Shown in pieces: positions 6,955 through 15,527 of a DNA stretch of 64,000 nucleotides; position 1 is the first letter of the stretch, and each line of letters opens with the position of its first letter. Origin of the DNA: Aquimarina brevivitae. Lineage in GTDB: Bacteria; Bacteroidota; Bacteroidia; Flavobacteriales; Flavobacteriaceae. Location of the stretch: the NCBI RefSeq assembly GCF_004216895.1, contig NZ_SGXE01000001.1, forward strand, positions 124,001-188,000, read 5' to 3'. Below the pieces are notes generated by a model, which saw only the letters and a list, made by a program, of their open reading frames with translations, ran no database searches and had not been told where the DNA came from. A program made the translations under genes and the position numbers.

Positions 6955-9900
6955 ATGCAAGAAGATAAAACGACCCAACATACACAACAACTAGACGGTG
7001 GTACCTACGAGATCATTCAAAACCGTTTGGATAAACAAAAAAATGAACTTTTAGAGCGGCTTGCGCAGCTCAATGCAGCTCGTCAAGAAGTTTTTGGTAG
7101 TGTAGAAACCAAACTAATCGCTAATAATCGTATCAACACCGAGAATAATTGTATTGCGCGCGATATTGTAACGATTGGTCAGTATTGTATTTTTGGGTAT
7201 AATGTTCATTTTGGTTTACGCACTGAGATTACACTTGCAGATGTATTTAGTATTTACACCTACAAAGAAGATCATTTTTCTACCGAGCCTTTAGAATTAA
7301 TTCAGGATAACGTATTTATAAATGATTTTACCAATCTCTATAAGTACTACCGAAATACCATTTTTTCTAAATTTGCGATTGTGGGTAACTACCTGCATAT
7401 GGTTTTTCAGCTTAGCGATAGTGTTTCTGACATTAAAACCTTTAAGTGGTTAATTAATGAGGGAAAACTGACCTATGTAGATAACAGAAGTGAACACGAG
7501 TTTAAATTTCCTAAACAACACGAGTTTAACTGGACAGAAGTTGGCAGAGACATGCATCGATATGGAACGCACCCTCATATATCCATTAAAGACAAGGTAT
7601 TTGTAGAGACTGTTGGTGGAGATCTCACTATTAAAATTGAAGACAATACTGAAGATGGTAAGGGAATATATAACGAGGCCGTAGAACACGTCGATCAAAC
7701 CCTAGATGATGGTCAGTATCGTTTTGCTGACCTGGGTAACCTTATCGCTTTAGAGATTAAACCCTTTCAAGAAAAACCACAATATTTTATCTATAATCAC
7801 AAGATACAAGAGGTAAAAAAGATTCCTGCGATCAAAGATGCCTGTGTATTATTACCCGACGAACAGGGAGTCATTTATCCTAATGGATACTATTTACAGT
7901 CTGGAGAATTCAAGTTATTTGAAAATAGTGTTACTAATGTAAAATTTCAGGATAAAATAAGTTCACCCAACGGCGAAGATTTTCTTTACGTCTTTTATCA
8001 AAATGAAAAAGGGCTGTATGTGTTGATGTCTTATAATGTAATTGAACAAGAGGTAAAAACGCCCATTATCTGCAATGGATTTACCATTTTAGAGCAGGGT
8101 GAGCTATGTTATTTTAAAACTGAAGACGAGCAAACCAAACACCATGTCATTCAGATATGGCAAACGCCTTTTATGAAAGGAAATGTAATGCCCTCTGAGC
8201 ATACGGACACTTTACTATACAAAATAGGCAATAAAGATATTGTAAAAGCCATGGCAGAATGCCAGGCTTTAATTACCCTGCTTAACAAAGAGGACAGTTA
8301 CGATGGGCTGTATGATGATATTGCCAAATCCTCTAATGATATTATTGATAGTTACTATTGGATTAGAGAAGAAGCCACCTTTCGCCTGAATGTACCTTTA
8401 TCCGAAATCAATAATGCAGCTAATGCAGCCATAGACGAGTTCGAAAAGGTTGTGCAATTACGGCGAACTGCGACTGCAATAACCAAAGAAACTCAAGATA
8501 AGGCCGATGCAATCTTTGGGAAAATTAAAAGTAGTTCGTTTCGCTCTATCGATGATTTTGTAAACGTACTTGCTCAATTAAGAACATTGAGAGGCGAAGT
8601 CATAGCGCTAAACGATATCCGATATGTAGAAAAGATATTTATTGAAAAGCTAGAAAATGAAATAGCAGAACAAACTGAAAAAATTTCACAACGCTGTGTA
8701 CAATTTCTACTAGATGACAAAGCCCTTCTGCCCTATCACGATCGAATCAAAGAAAAAGAAGACGCTTTAGCGAAAATCAATAAGGTTATAGACGCCAAGA
8801 AATTAGAAGCGGAGGTAAACCAAATTGCTACTGATCTGGAAATGTTGATCGATATCGTTTCTAATCTTCAAATTGAAGACACCTCTCATTCCACCAAGAT
8901 TATTGATAATATATCGCTAATTTTTGCTACCATCAATCAGCTTAAGGCGGGGATTAAAAACAAAATAAAATCACTTGGTAGTAAAGAAGCCACTGCCGAA
9001 TTCGCTGCCCAGCTCAAATTGGTAGACCAAAGTATTATCAACTACTTAGATATTGCCAATACTCCTGAAAAAACAGATGAGTTATTAAATAAAGTTTCCG
9101 TTCAGCTCGAAGATTTGGAAGGACGCTTTGCAGATTTTGAAGAGTTTATTACTCAGATCATCGAAAAGCGCGAAGAAGTATACAATGCCTTCGAAGCACG
9201 AAAAAATAGCCTGATTGAGGAGCGCAATAAAAAAGCGGTTGCCCTAGAGAATGCTGCCAAGCGAATTGTAAAAGGAGTAGCAAAAAAAGCAATGGGACTA
9301 GATTCTGTCGTTGAAATTAATGGTTATTTTGCTTCAGATTTAATGATCAATAAACTTCGGGATATCATCAACCAACTGCAAAATCTTGATGATGCCGGTA
9401 AAGCTGAAGCGATTGAGACCGCTTTGAAAGTTGCTAAAGAAGATGCTACCCGTAAGCTTAAAGACAAACAAGACCTCTATGAAGATGGAGAAAACATCAT
9501 CAAGCTAGGCAATCACAAATTTGGAGTTAACAAACAACCTCTTGATTTAACTATTGTTTATAAAGATGAAGGCTTAGCGTATCATCTTACAGGAACAGAT
9601 TTTTATCAGCAAATCGAAAATGAAATTCTGTTACAATCTAAAAAGTATTGGAACCAGGAACTCGTTTCTGAAAATCAAGACGTGTATCGTTCTGCCTATC
9701 TGGCCTATAAGATATTTCTGCTTCATCTCACGGATGCTGTCAAAGCGCAATCAAATAAAAAGAACACTAAAGAATTCGACAGGCTCAGTCTGACAAGTAT
9801 GAACGATGAGGAGCTTTTGGAATTAGTAAGATCCGAAAGCAGTAAAAACTATGCAGAAGGATATATCAAAGGGGTTCACGATATAGACGCTGCAAAAATC

Positions 9901-11910
9901 CTCAAGGTACTGGTTACTAAACATAACGATCTCGGCCTGTTGCAATATGATCCAAACATCAGAGCCTTTGCACAGTATTATTGGTTCAGTCTTTCAGCAG
10001 AAAAACAAGAATACTGGAACACCAAAATCAAAGAATCAGGTGATGTTTTAGCCATGTTTCCAAAGAGTAAGGCCTATTTGTCATTGCTTTCTGGTTTAAC
10101 AAAAAGCATCCATCAATCCGTATCAGAGGTGCTAAACGAAGTGGATGATTTCAATGTCGAAAATGGAGATGCCATAGCGTATTATTTATTTAAGGAATTA
10201 CAATCTGATGCTACCTTCAGTCATAGCCAAACCGCTCATGAAATTTATGAAGCTTTACTTTCGGCATTAAAAAAGAAAAATATACTTGCTAAACTTAAAA
10301 CCTCTTTAGGTTTAGATCAAAAGAAACGAACCAATGGAGCCGTAAACTGGAATGATAAAATAAATCTTGCTAAACAGTGGGTTAGCTCTTTTATTAACTC
10401 TAATTATGCTAGTTACGAAACCTATATCAACGAGGTAGTTTGCCTTTTACTGTTCAGCGACACCTCTGCCATAGATATCATTCACGTAAATCCTTCAGAA
10501 ACCATTACAGGATTAAAAGGAAGCCATTACACCATCGAAGAAGGAACGTTTCAGTTTAATTATCATAATTTTGTAACTACGGTTTCCGAATTTACTAAAA
10601 AAGAAGTGCCTGCTTATGAAGCGTATAGAGAAGCGAAGCACCAGGTTACTGAAGAATTAAAAGAACAACTAAAGCTCGAAGAGTTTAAACCCAAAGTACT
10701 TTCCTCTTTTGTGAGAAACAAATTAATTGATCAGGTATATTTACCCTTGATTGGTGATAATATGGCTAAACAATTAGGTAGTGTAGGTGATAATAAACGT
10801 ACTGATCGTATGGGTATGTTATTGCTAATTTCACCTCCAGGGTATGGTAAAACGACCTTGATGGAATATATGGCCAATCGCTTAGGGTTAGTGTTTATGA
10901 AGATCAATGGCCCTGCCATTGGGCACCAGGTAACTTCGGTAGATCCTATGGCAGCAAACAATGCCGCATCCAGAGAAGAGCTTAAAAAGCTGAATCTTGC
11001 TTTAGAAATGGGTAACAATGTAATGCTCTACCTGGATGACATCCAACATTGTAATCCAGAGTTTTTACAAAAGTTCATTTCACTAGCTGATGGTACCAGA
11101 AAAATAGAAGGAGTATACAATGGTAAACCAAAAACTTATGACCTGCGCAGTAAGCGATTCTGTGTGATTATGGCGGGTAACCCCTATACCGAAAGCGGTG
11201 ATAAATTTCAGATCCCTGATATGTTAGCTAACCGGGCAGATATCTATAACCTTGGAGATATCATTGGGGATACCGCAGATTTATTTAAGCTCAGCCTTAT
11301 TGAAAATGCGATGACTTCTAATCCTGTTTTACATCAATTAAGTAGTAAATATTTTGAAGATGTATATAAACTCATCAAAATTGCAGAATCTGGCACGCAG
11401 GATGGTATCGAACTAAAAGGAAATCATACCAAGCAAGAAATTCAGGATTATGTAGCTGTATTAGAAAAGGTATTGACCATAAGAAACACCGTACTAAAGG
11501 TTAACGAAACCTATATACAATCTGCGGCAATGGAAGACGCCTATCGTGTAGAACCTTCATTTAAATTACAAGGATCGTATAGAGATATGAGTAAGTTGGT
11601 AGCAAAGGTAGTGCCTATTATGAACGAAAAAGAATTACAAACACTACTCCTATCCCATTATGAAAACGAATCGCAAACGCTTACCAGTTCCGCAGAGGCG
11701 AATTTGTTAAAGTACAAAGAACTTGCAGGCACCATTTCTGCCGAAGAAAAAGAACGATGGGCCGCTATTAAAGAAACCTTTGTGAAAAATAATAAGCTAA
11801 AAGGCTTTGGGGACAAAAACGAAATGGCACAGGTACTCGCACAAATGATGCAATTTAGCGAACATCTTGCTGGTATTCAATCGGTGTTGAAGAAGGGGTT
11901 GGAGAAATGA
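6955..11910 (+). CDS. Giant AAA ATPase of the so-called DNA-repair ATPase (DUF3686-like) family
   Basis: 1,651 residues from the ATG at 6955 (MQEDKTTQHTQQLDGG). Residues about 20-420 are beta-rich and propeller-like. Residues about 440-850 are helical coiled coil. A helical region follows, and then an AAA domain with Walker A PPGYGKTT (Gly1296-Thr1301) and Walker B MLYLDDIQ (Asp1361/Asp1362), sensor-like VIMAGNPYTESGD and an arginine-bearing NRADIYNLGD. The DNA-repair name used for the family in databases is not supported by context: the gene closes a pspA/flotillin operon. A membrane-associated AAA remodeller working on PspA, comparable in role to Vps4 with ESCRT-III, is an attractive but untested inference. 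A longer reading from a TTG at 6850 would run through the repeat at 6853 and is rejected. Confidence 0.78.
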   Translation: MQEDKTTQHTQQLDGGTYEIIQNRLDKQKNELLERLAQLNAARQEVFGSVETKLIANNRINTENNCIARDIVTIGQYCIFGYNVHFGLRTEITLADVFSIYTYKEDHFSTEPLELIQDNVFINDFTNLYKYYRNTIFSKFAIVGNYLHMVFQLSDSVSDIKTFKWLINEGKLTYVDNRSEHEFKFPKQHEFNWTEVGRDMHRYGTHPHISIKDKVFVETVGGDLTIKIEDNTEDGKGIYNEAVEHVDQTLDDGQYRFADLGNLIALEIKPFQEKPQYFIYNHKIQEVKKIPAIKDACVLLPDEQGVIYPNGYYLQSGEFKLFENSVTNVKFQDKISSPNGEDFLYVFYQNEKGLYVLMSYNVIEQEVKTPIICNGFTILEQGELCYFKTEDEQTKHHVIQIWQTPFMKGNVMPSEHTDTLLYKIGNKDIVKAMAECQALITLLNKEDSYDGLYDDIAKSSNDIIDSYYWIREEATFRLNVPLSEINNAANAAIDEFEKVVQLRRTATAITKETQDKADAIFGKIKSSSFRSIDDFVNVLAQLRTLRGEVIALNDIRYVEKIFIEKLENEIAEQTEKISQRCVQFLLDDKALLPYHDRIKEKEDALAKINKVIDAKKLEAEVNQIATDLEMLIDIVSNLQIEDTSHSTKIIDNISLIFATINQLKAGIKNKIKSLGSKEATAEFAAQLKLVDQSIINYLDIANTPEKTDELLNKVSVQLEDLEGRFADFEEFITQIIEKREEVYNAFEARKNSLIEERNKKAVALENAAKRIVKGVAKKAMGLDSVVEINGYFASDLMINKLRDIINQLQNLDDAGKAEAIETALKVAKEDATRKLKDKQDLYEDGENIIKLGNHKFGVNKQPLDLTIVYKDEGLAYHLTGTDFYQQIENEILLQSKKYWNQELVSENQDVYRSAYLAYKIFLLHLTDAVKAQSNKKNTKEFDRLSLTSMNDEELLELVRSESSKNYAEGYIKGVHDIDAAKILKVLVTKHNDLGLLQYDPNIRAFAQYYWFSLSAEKQEYWNTKIKESGDVLAMFPKSKAYLSLLSGLTKSIHQSVSEVLNEVDDFNVENGDAIAYYLFKELQSDATFSHSQTAHEIYEALLSALKKKNILAKLKTSLGLDQKKRTNGAVNWNDKINLAKQWVSSFINSNYASYETYINEVVCLLLFSDTSAIDIIHVNPSETITGLKGSHYTIEEGTFQFNYHNFVTTVSEFTKKEVPAYEAYREAKHQVTEELKEQLKLEEFKPKVLSSFVRNKLIDQVYLPLIGDNMAKQLGSVGDNKRTDRMGMLLLISPPGYGKTTLMEYMANRLGLVFMKINGPAIGHQVTSVDPMAANNAASREELKKLNLALEMGNNVMLYLDDIQHCNPEFLQKFISLADGTRKIEGVYNGKPKTYDLRSKRFCVIMAGNPYTESGDKFQIPDMLANRADIYNLGDIIGDTADLFKLSLIENAMTSNPVLHQLSSKYFEDVYKLIKIAESGTQDGIELKGNHTKQEIQDYVAVLEKVLTIRNTVLKVNETYIQSAAMEDAYRVEPSFKLQGSYRDMSKLVAKVVPIMNEKELQTLLLSHYENESQTLTSSAEANLLKYKELAGTISAEEKERWAAIKETFVKNNKLKGFGDKNEMAQVLAQMMQFSEHLAGIQSVLKKGLEK

Positions 11911-12113
11911 TAGTCTTACATTTTTAGTGTTTGTAAACATAAATAATAAAAAATAATAGACCCTAACGTACCTTGGGATAATAAATCAGGCAATTCAATC
12001 GGCACTTGTCATTCTCGGAAAGGCAGGAATTGAAATAACGAATAATTACAAAATTAATCAACGTTAAAAAACTCAGTTCAATTTTTAAAATCTAAGGGTT
12101 TTTGATATATTTA

Positions 12114-12139
12114 CATAAGCACTTATATAAATACTTATG
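12114..12139. promoter_or_regulatory. 26-bp palindrome over the marR start codon, probable MarR operator
   Basis: CATAAGCACTTAT / ATAAATACTTATG: 11 of 13 positions pair, and the right arm ends in the ATG of the MarR gene. Length and position fit autorepression by a MarR dimer. A TATATTTA element just upstream could be the -7 box. Confidence 0.5.
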
Positions 12140-12643
12140 CAAGATGCCTTACTAACCTATGGAGAATTAGGTCTGGGATCTCGGTTAAAAAGACTGAGTG
12201 ATCTTATGATGCGCGAAATACATGTCGTATATGACACTTGCAATATTGAGTTTGACCCTTACCTCTTTCCGGTGTTTAATATAATTATAGAGCATCAACA
12301 GGTAACTACTACTACCATACAAGAAGCTTTACAATACACGCAACCCGCAATTACACAAGCCATTAAAAAACTTTCAAGTAAAAAATTGATTAGCCATAAA
12401 GTTGATAAGCAAGATAAACGCAAAAAGCTATTTCAGCTCACCAAAAAGGGCATTGCACTACACCATGAGCTCATACCGTTATGGCAAATTATTGATCAGC
12501 AAGTGAAGTGGCTAACTGAGGGTTCCGCGAATAGCCTAACGAGTCACCTAAACTTTTTTGAAAATCAACTTCAAAAAAAGTCACTAAGCAATCGGATTTT
12601 AGAGGAGTATAGTAAACTAAAAAAGCAAAATGAAAACAATTGA
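12137..12643 (+). CDS. MarR-family transcriptional regulator
   Basis: 168 residues. The winged helix-turn-helix at about 50-115 shows the MarR pattern: VTTTTIQEALQYTQPAITQA for the recognition helix, then KKLSSKKLISHKVDKQDKRK for the wing with its conserved D-x-R-like motif, flanked by dimerisation helices. It overlaps the GNAT gene by 14 bases, so the two are translated as a pair. The 26-bp palindrome on its own start codon points to autoregulation. The ligand is unknown. Confidence 0.82.
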   Translation: MQDALLTYGELGLGSRLKRLSDLMMREIHVVYDTCNIEFDPYLFPVFNIIIEHQQVTTTTIQEALQYTQPAITQAIKKLSSKKLISHKVDKQDKRKKLFQLTKKGIALHHELIPLWQIIDQQVKWLTEGSANSLTSHLNFFENQLQKKSLSNRILEEYSKLKKQNENN

Positions 12644-13097
12644 AATCATCCCTTTTACATCCCATTATGCAAAAGATTTTGCGCGTTTAAATGTGGAGTG
12701 GTTAGAAAAATATTTTGTGGTAGAGCCGCATGATGAAGATCTTCTGCAACGATGTGAGGAAACTATTATCAACAAAGGAGGCTATATTTTCTTTGCAAAA
12801 GTCGATAATACGATTGCAGGTACATTCTCCCTCATCAAAAGCAGTGATGGTATTTATGAATTGGGTAAAATGGCAGTATCTCCGGAGTTTCAAGGTCAAA
12901 ATATTGGGCAGCAACTGTTAGTATATTGTATTGAGCTGGCTAAAAAAAACCGCTGGAAAAAAATTATACTTTACTCCAATAGAAAGCTCGAAAATGCCAT
13001 TTACATATATAAAAAATACGGTTTTGTAGAAATCCCCCTCGAAGCCAACCCTCCCTATCAACGTGGTAATATTAAAATGGAATTGGCAATAGATTAA
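12630..13097 (+). CDS. GNAT-family N-acetyltransferase
   Basis: 155 residues covering a complete GNAT fold: IAGTFSLIKSSDGIYELGKM (strands 3-4), MAVSPEFQGQNIGQQLL (acetyl-CoA pyrophosphate loop, Q-x-x-x-IG form) and ENAIYIYKKYGFVEI (motif B with the conserved Tyr). Overlap with the MarR gene suggests co-regulation; MarR-GNAT pairs are common and usually modify a small molecule or peptide. The substrate cannot be inferred. Confidence 0.82.
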   Translation: MKTIEIIPFTSHYAKDFARLNVEWLEKYFVVEPHDEDLLQRCEETIINKGGYIFFAKVDNTIAGTFSLIKSSDGIYELGKMAVSPEFQGQNIGQQLLVYCIELAKKNRWKKIILYSNRKLENAIYIYKKYGFVEIPLEANPPYQRGNIKMELAID

Positions 13098-13140
13098 AGC
13101 ACCTTTTATATTTTAGTTCGAGTTTTACAACCAACAAAAA

Positions 13141-13209
13141 ACCTCTTTATATCTCACCTCCAGGGGAGACTTGATTCCTTTCCCTTGAGGGAAGGGTTAG
13201 AAATGGGTG
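13141..13209 (+). repeat. 70-bp cloverleaf-like palindromic repeat, copy 1 (divergent)
   Basis: It contains the two inner hairpins of the family: a CTCACCT/AGGGGAG stem and a CCTTTCCCT-TG-AGGGAAGGG stem (one G-T pair). The 5' outer arm is degraded while the 3' arm GGGTG is kept. It is the left half of a compound unit with copy 2. Confidence 0.75.
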
Positions 13210-13276
13210 TCAACATTGCTTATCTAACTCCTAATAAACCAAACTACGAGAACCATTATAAAACAAGTCGTAAAAA
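13210..13276 (+). repeat. 67-bp conserved spacer between repeat copies 1 and 2
   Basis: This spacer matches 15154-15220 at 61 of 67 positions with no gaps (both begin TCAACATTGCTTATCTAACT and end CAAGTCGTAAAAA). The whole repeat-spacer-repeat block, not just the hairpins, was therefore duplicated. Confidence 0.8.
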
Positions 13277-13346
13277 CACCCCTCTAAATCTCCCCTCCAG
13301 GGGAGACTTGATTCCCTTCCCTTGAGGGAAGGGCCAGGGATGGGTG
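13277..13346 (+). repeat. 70-bp cloverleaf-like palindromic repeat, copy 2
   Basis: Outer arms CACCC...GGGTG enclose hairpin A (CTCCCCT-CC-AGGGGAG, 7 bp perfect) and hairpin B (CCCTTCCCT-TG-AGGGAAGGG, 9 bp perfect). This is the reference copy of the family. Confidence 0.85.
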
Positions 13347-13443
13347 CTTTCAAAACCCTACAAAACTTCTTACAAATGTTAAAGTCAAAAAAATAGGGTA
13401 ACAAAACCACGATTTAAGACACATGCTATAAAGTATACAAGCA

Positions 13444-13451
13444 TAACTTTG
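13444..13451 (+). promoter_or_regulatory. TAACTTTG, -7 box for the lipoprotein gene at 13493
   Basis: Matches the Bacteroidetes TAnnTTTG -7 element 41 bases upstream of the ATG. No clear TTG lies at the usual -33 distance. An AGGGTAACAA at 13395-13404 lies further upstream. Confidence 0.35.
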
Positions 13452-13492
13452 CTTTACTTTAATAACACAATTAAATCTTAAACTTTCAGTAC

Positions 13493-14436
13493 ATGAAAAA
13501 AAACACATTTTTAAAACTCGGATTTGGGGTTTTACTTTCTGCTTCAATAGTAAGTTGCGAAAACGAAACCTCCAATGAACAAGAACTAAACAGCCAGTTA
13601 ATACCTGAAAAAATTATTTCTTTAGACAAGGCTATAGCAGAGTATAATAATTTTTATCATACTCGTATTGCCCCTTTTGAAGGCAAAGCCAATACAAACC
13701 AAACAAGAGCAGTTTGGTTTGATATGAAGTCTCTAGAAAGTCACTTAAATAAAATAAATGTTGTAGCTAACCAAAACAATATAGCTGTTACAGGTATTAG
13801 TATATCCTTACTGTAGATGAAAATAACAAAAGAGATATAGTGTTAGCTCCGTTAGCTAAACATCCTGAAACAAATGCTAATATGCCTTTTTCTATTGATA
13901 ATAACACAGTAGTTTTTATAGATAATAACGCATTTGATGCATATAGCAACTTAAGAAAATACAGTACATTAACTGATAAAACACAGAGCTTATTATTAGG
14001 AAAAAATGGTACTGTTTCTCTTGCCAGTATAATCAAAAACTACAATAATTATTACGATACATACGTACAACCGTTAAATAACAAAGTTAAAAACGATACT
14101 CGCTTTTGCTTTTATGAAGGCGATACCTTTAAAAAATATCTTAATTACATACAGAAACAGGCAAAAGAAAACAAAGCGGATCTTAATGGGGTAAATATTG
14201 TTTTTGGTGTTTATGACAATGATCCTGCACTGGGAGAGTATGCTAATCATCAAACGTTATTCTTTAGTCCTTCTGTGATTAATGGTAAATCTGTTTTTTC
14301 ATTATCACAGCAAGATAATTTCTCATTTAATTTTGAAACAGATATCATTGAATTTTTACCTACAAAGTCTGATAATTTAGTGTCAAGTTCATTGTCCAAT
14401 GAACTTTCAGGAACTCCTCCATTTGGAATTGAATAA
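13493..14436 (+). pseudogene. Frameshifted two-domain lipoprotein gene
   Basis: The first frame (13493-13816) gives a lipoprotein signal (LKLGFGVLLSASIVSCEN, Cys at about 22) and breaks off at TAG after VTGISISLL. The next frame, entered around 13801-13806, continues the same protein as TVDENNKRDIVLAPLAKHPE and runs to 14436. One missing base near 13805 explains the break: restoring it gives GISIYLTVDENNKRD, which matches the G-V-R-F-Y-F-G-x-Y segment of the intact paralogue at 15528. The joined protein of about 315 residues has two copies of a domain with the pattern YNxYYxT...TR...L..HL..., and ends in TPPFGIE, like SSPPIGK in the paralogue. It is either a real pseudogene or a sequencing error. 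Confidence 0.7.
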
Positions 14437-14456
14437 TAACTAAAAATTAGCTTATC

Positions 14457-14487
14457 AAAGTTCGACTTAAACAGTCGGACTTTTTTT
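14457..14487 (+). terminator. Intrinsic terminator after the frameshifted lipoprotein gene
   Basis: AAAGTTCGAC / GTCGGACTTT stem (one G-T pair) around TTAAACA, followed by seven T. Confidence 0.75.
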
Positions 14488-14494
14488 ATTGAAA

Positions 14495-14564
14495 CATCCC
14501 TCTATATCTCCCCTCAAGGGGAGACTTTTTTCCCTTCCCTTGAGGGAAGGGCCAGGGATGGATG
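14495..14564 (+). repeat. 70-bp cloverleaf-like palindromic repeat, copy 3 (covarying outer stem)
   Basis: Same two hairpins as copy 2 (loop CA in hairpin A), but the outer arms are CATCC...GGATG instead of CACCC...GGGTG. Both sides changed together, so pairing is kept. It stands alone between the terminator and the DUF559 gene. Confidence 0.85.
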
Positions 14565-14649
14565 TTTTTCTGTCCTAAACTTTTTACATGAAAAGAGGTT
14601 TATGTAAGCAAAATTTCTTTTTCCTATCTTTCAAATTCAATATATAAGC

Positions 14650-15015
14650 GTGGCATTACAAAACATACTTCCATATACAACTGAAGCAAGGGAAAGAGCT
14701 AAAACTTTAAGAAAAAACATGACCCAATCTGAAAAATTATTTTGGGACAACGTAAGAAAGAATCAACTCGGCACTAAGTTTTATAGACAATTCCCTATTC
14801 TGGATTATGTAGTTGACTTTTACGTAAAGGAGATTGGACTTGCCATTGAAATCGATGGAGAGTATCACAACAGTCAGTTTTTAGAGGATAGTAAACGTCA
14901 GGAGAGGATAGAAAAACTAGGAGTTCAATTTCTTAGATTTAGTAACAATCAAATAAATAATGATCTGCCCAATGTAATCCAGGAGATTACAGAAACTATA
15001 AGCGAACTTCAATGA
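14650..15015 (+). CDS. DUF559 endonuclease-domain protein (Vsr-like, PD-(D/E)XK fold)
   Basis: 121 residues, the usual size of the family. The N-terminus has the family block ARERAKTLRKNMTQSEKLFW. The nuclease core shows FRQ-like FYRQFPILDYVVDFYVKE and IGLAIEIDGEYHNSQ (active-site D...E-x-D), and then GVQFLRFSNNQI. No signal peptide. The start is GTG at 14650; no ATG lies upstream in frame. It is flanked at 86 and 69 bases by copies 3 and 4 of the 70-bp repeat. A role in repeat spread or in cleavage of the cruciform the repeats can form is inference. Confidence 0.85.
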   Translation: MALQNILPYTTEARERAKTLRKNMTQSEKLFWDNVRKNQLGTKFYRQFPILDYVVDFYVKEIGLAIEIDGEYHNSQFLEDSKRQERIEKLGVQFLRFSNNQINNDLPNVIQEITETISELQ

Positions 15016-15083
15016 ATTTTATTAGATGATATACCTAAAAGAGAAGGTTTTCTGTAGATTACAAATGAAGCACTATAGATAAA

Positions 15084-15153
15084 CACCCCTCTAAATCTCA
15101 CCTCAAGAGGAGACTTGATTCCCTTCCCTTGAGCGAAGGGCTAGGGATGGGTG
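15084..15153 (+). repeat. 70-bp cloverleaf-like palindromic repeat, copy 4
   Basis: Outer arms CACCC...GGGTG kept. Hairpin B has one mismatch (AGCGAAGGG) and hairpin A two. It opens the second compound unit. Confidence 0.8.
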
Positions 15154-15220
15154 TCAACATTGCTTATCTAACTCCTTATAAACCAAACTTAAAGAAACAT
15201 TACAAAACAAGTCGTAAAAA
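15154..15220 (+). repeat. 67-bp conserved spacer between repeat copies 4 and 5
   Basis: Same length as the spacer at 13210-13276 and differs from it at six positions. It links copies 4 and 5 into a second compound unit of about 207 bases (15084-15290). Confidence 0.8.
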
Positions 15221-15290
15221 CACCTCTCTAAATCTCCCCTCCAAGGGAGAATTGACTCCCTTCCCTTGAGGGAAGGGCCAGGGATGGGTG
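15221..15290 (+). repeat. 70-bp cloverleaf-like palindromic repeat, copy 5
   Basis: Outer arms CACCT...GGGTG (one mismatch), hairpin A CTCCCT...AGGGAG, hairpin B perfect. The 512-base gap 15016-15527 is made almost wholly of copies 4 and 5 and two further hairpins. Confidence 0.8.
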
Positions 15291-15321
15291 TCATTTAAAC
15301 ACATAAATCCAGAGTTATTTC

Positions 15322-15341
15322 CCCCTTTTCTTAAAAAGGGG
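15322..15341. repeat. CCCCTTTT/AAAAGGGG hairpin, second intergenic palindrome type
   Basis: 8-bp perfect arms around CTTA, directly downstream of repeat copy 5. Not followed by a clean T-run on either strand (GTTTTCCCCCC follows). Probably another dispersed repeat rather than a terminator. Confidence 0.4.
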
Positions 15342-15394
15342 TTTTCCCCCCTTGAATTCCTTCTCCAACAATCGTTATTTTACACTAATCTTAC

Positions 15395-15424
15395 AGGTAG
15401 CCTTGTTATCACAAGGTGTTACCT
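15395..15424. other. Interrupted hairpin upstream of the 15528 lipoprotein gene
   Basis: AGGTA-G-CCTTGT / ACAAGG-TGT-TACCT around TATC: 6 + 5 paired bases with an internal bulge. It lies about 100 bases upstream of the ATG and could be an operator or an mRNA structure. Confidence 0.3.
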
Positions 15425-15527
15425 ATGTATAAGATAACAAAACTGAGTCAATTTTTTTTAATACTGCGGAATAACACTATTTTTAGAGGTATAAATCATC
15501 TAAACTAACAAACACTTAAAACAAAAA

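Noticed and set aside
12008-12030. Degenerate GTCATTC...GGCAGGAAT sequence resembling widespread dispersed repeats
   Set aside because: Only one imperfect copy with weak self-complementarity (ATTC/GAAT). Not enough to call.
13395-13418. Third copy of the ECF-type promoter upstream of the 13493 lipoprotein gene
   Set aside because: AGGGTAACAA is present, but the nearest GATATAAG-like block (GATTTAAG) follows after only 6 bases instead of 15 and GTGTA is missing.
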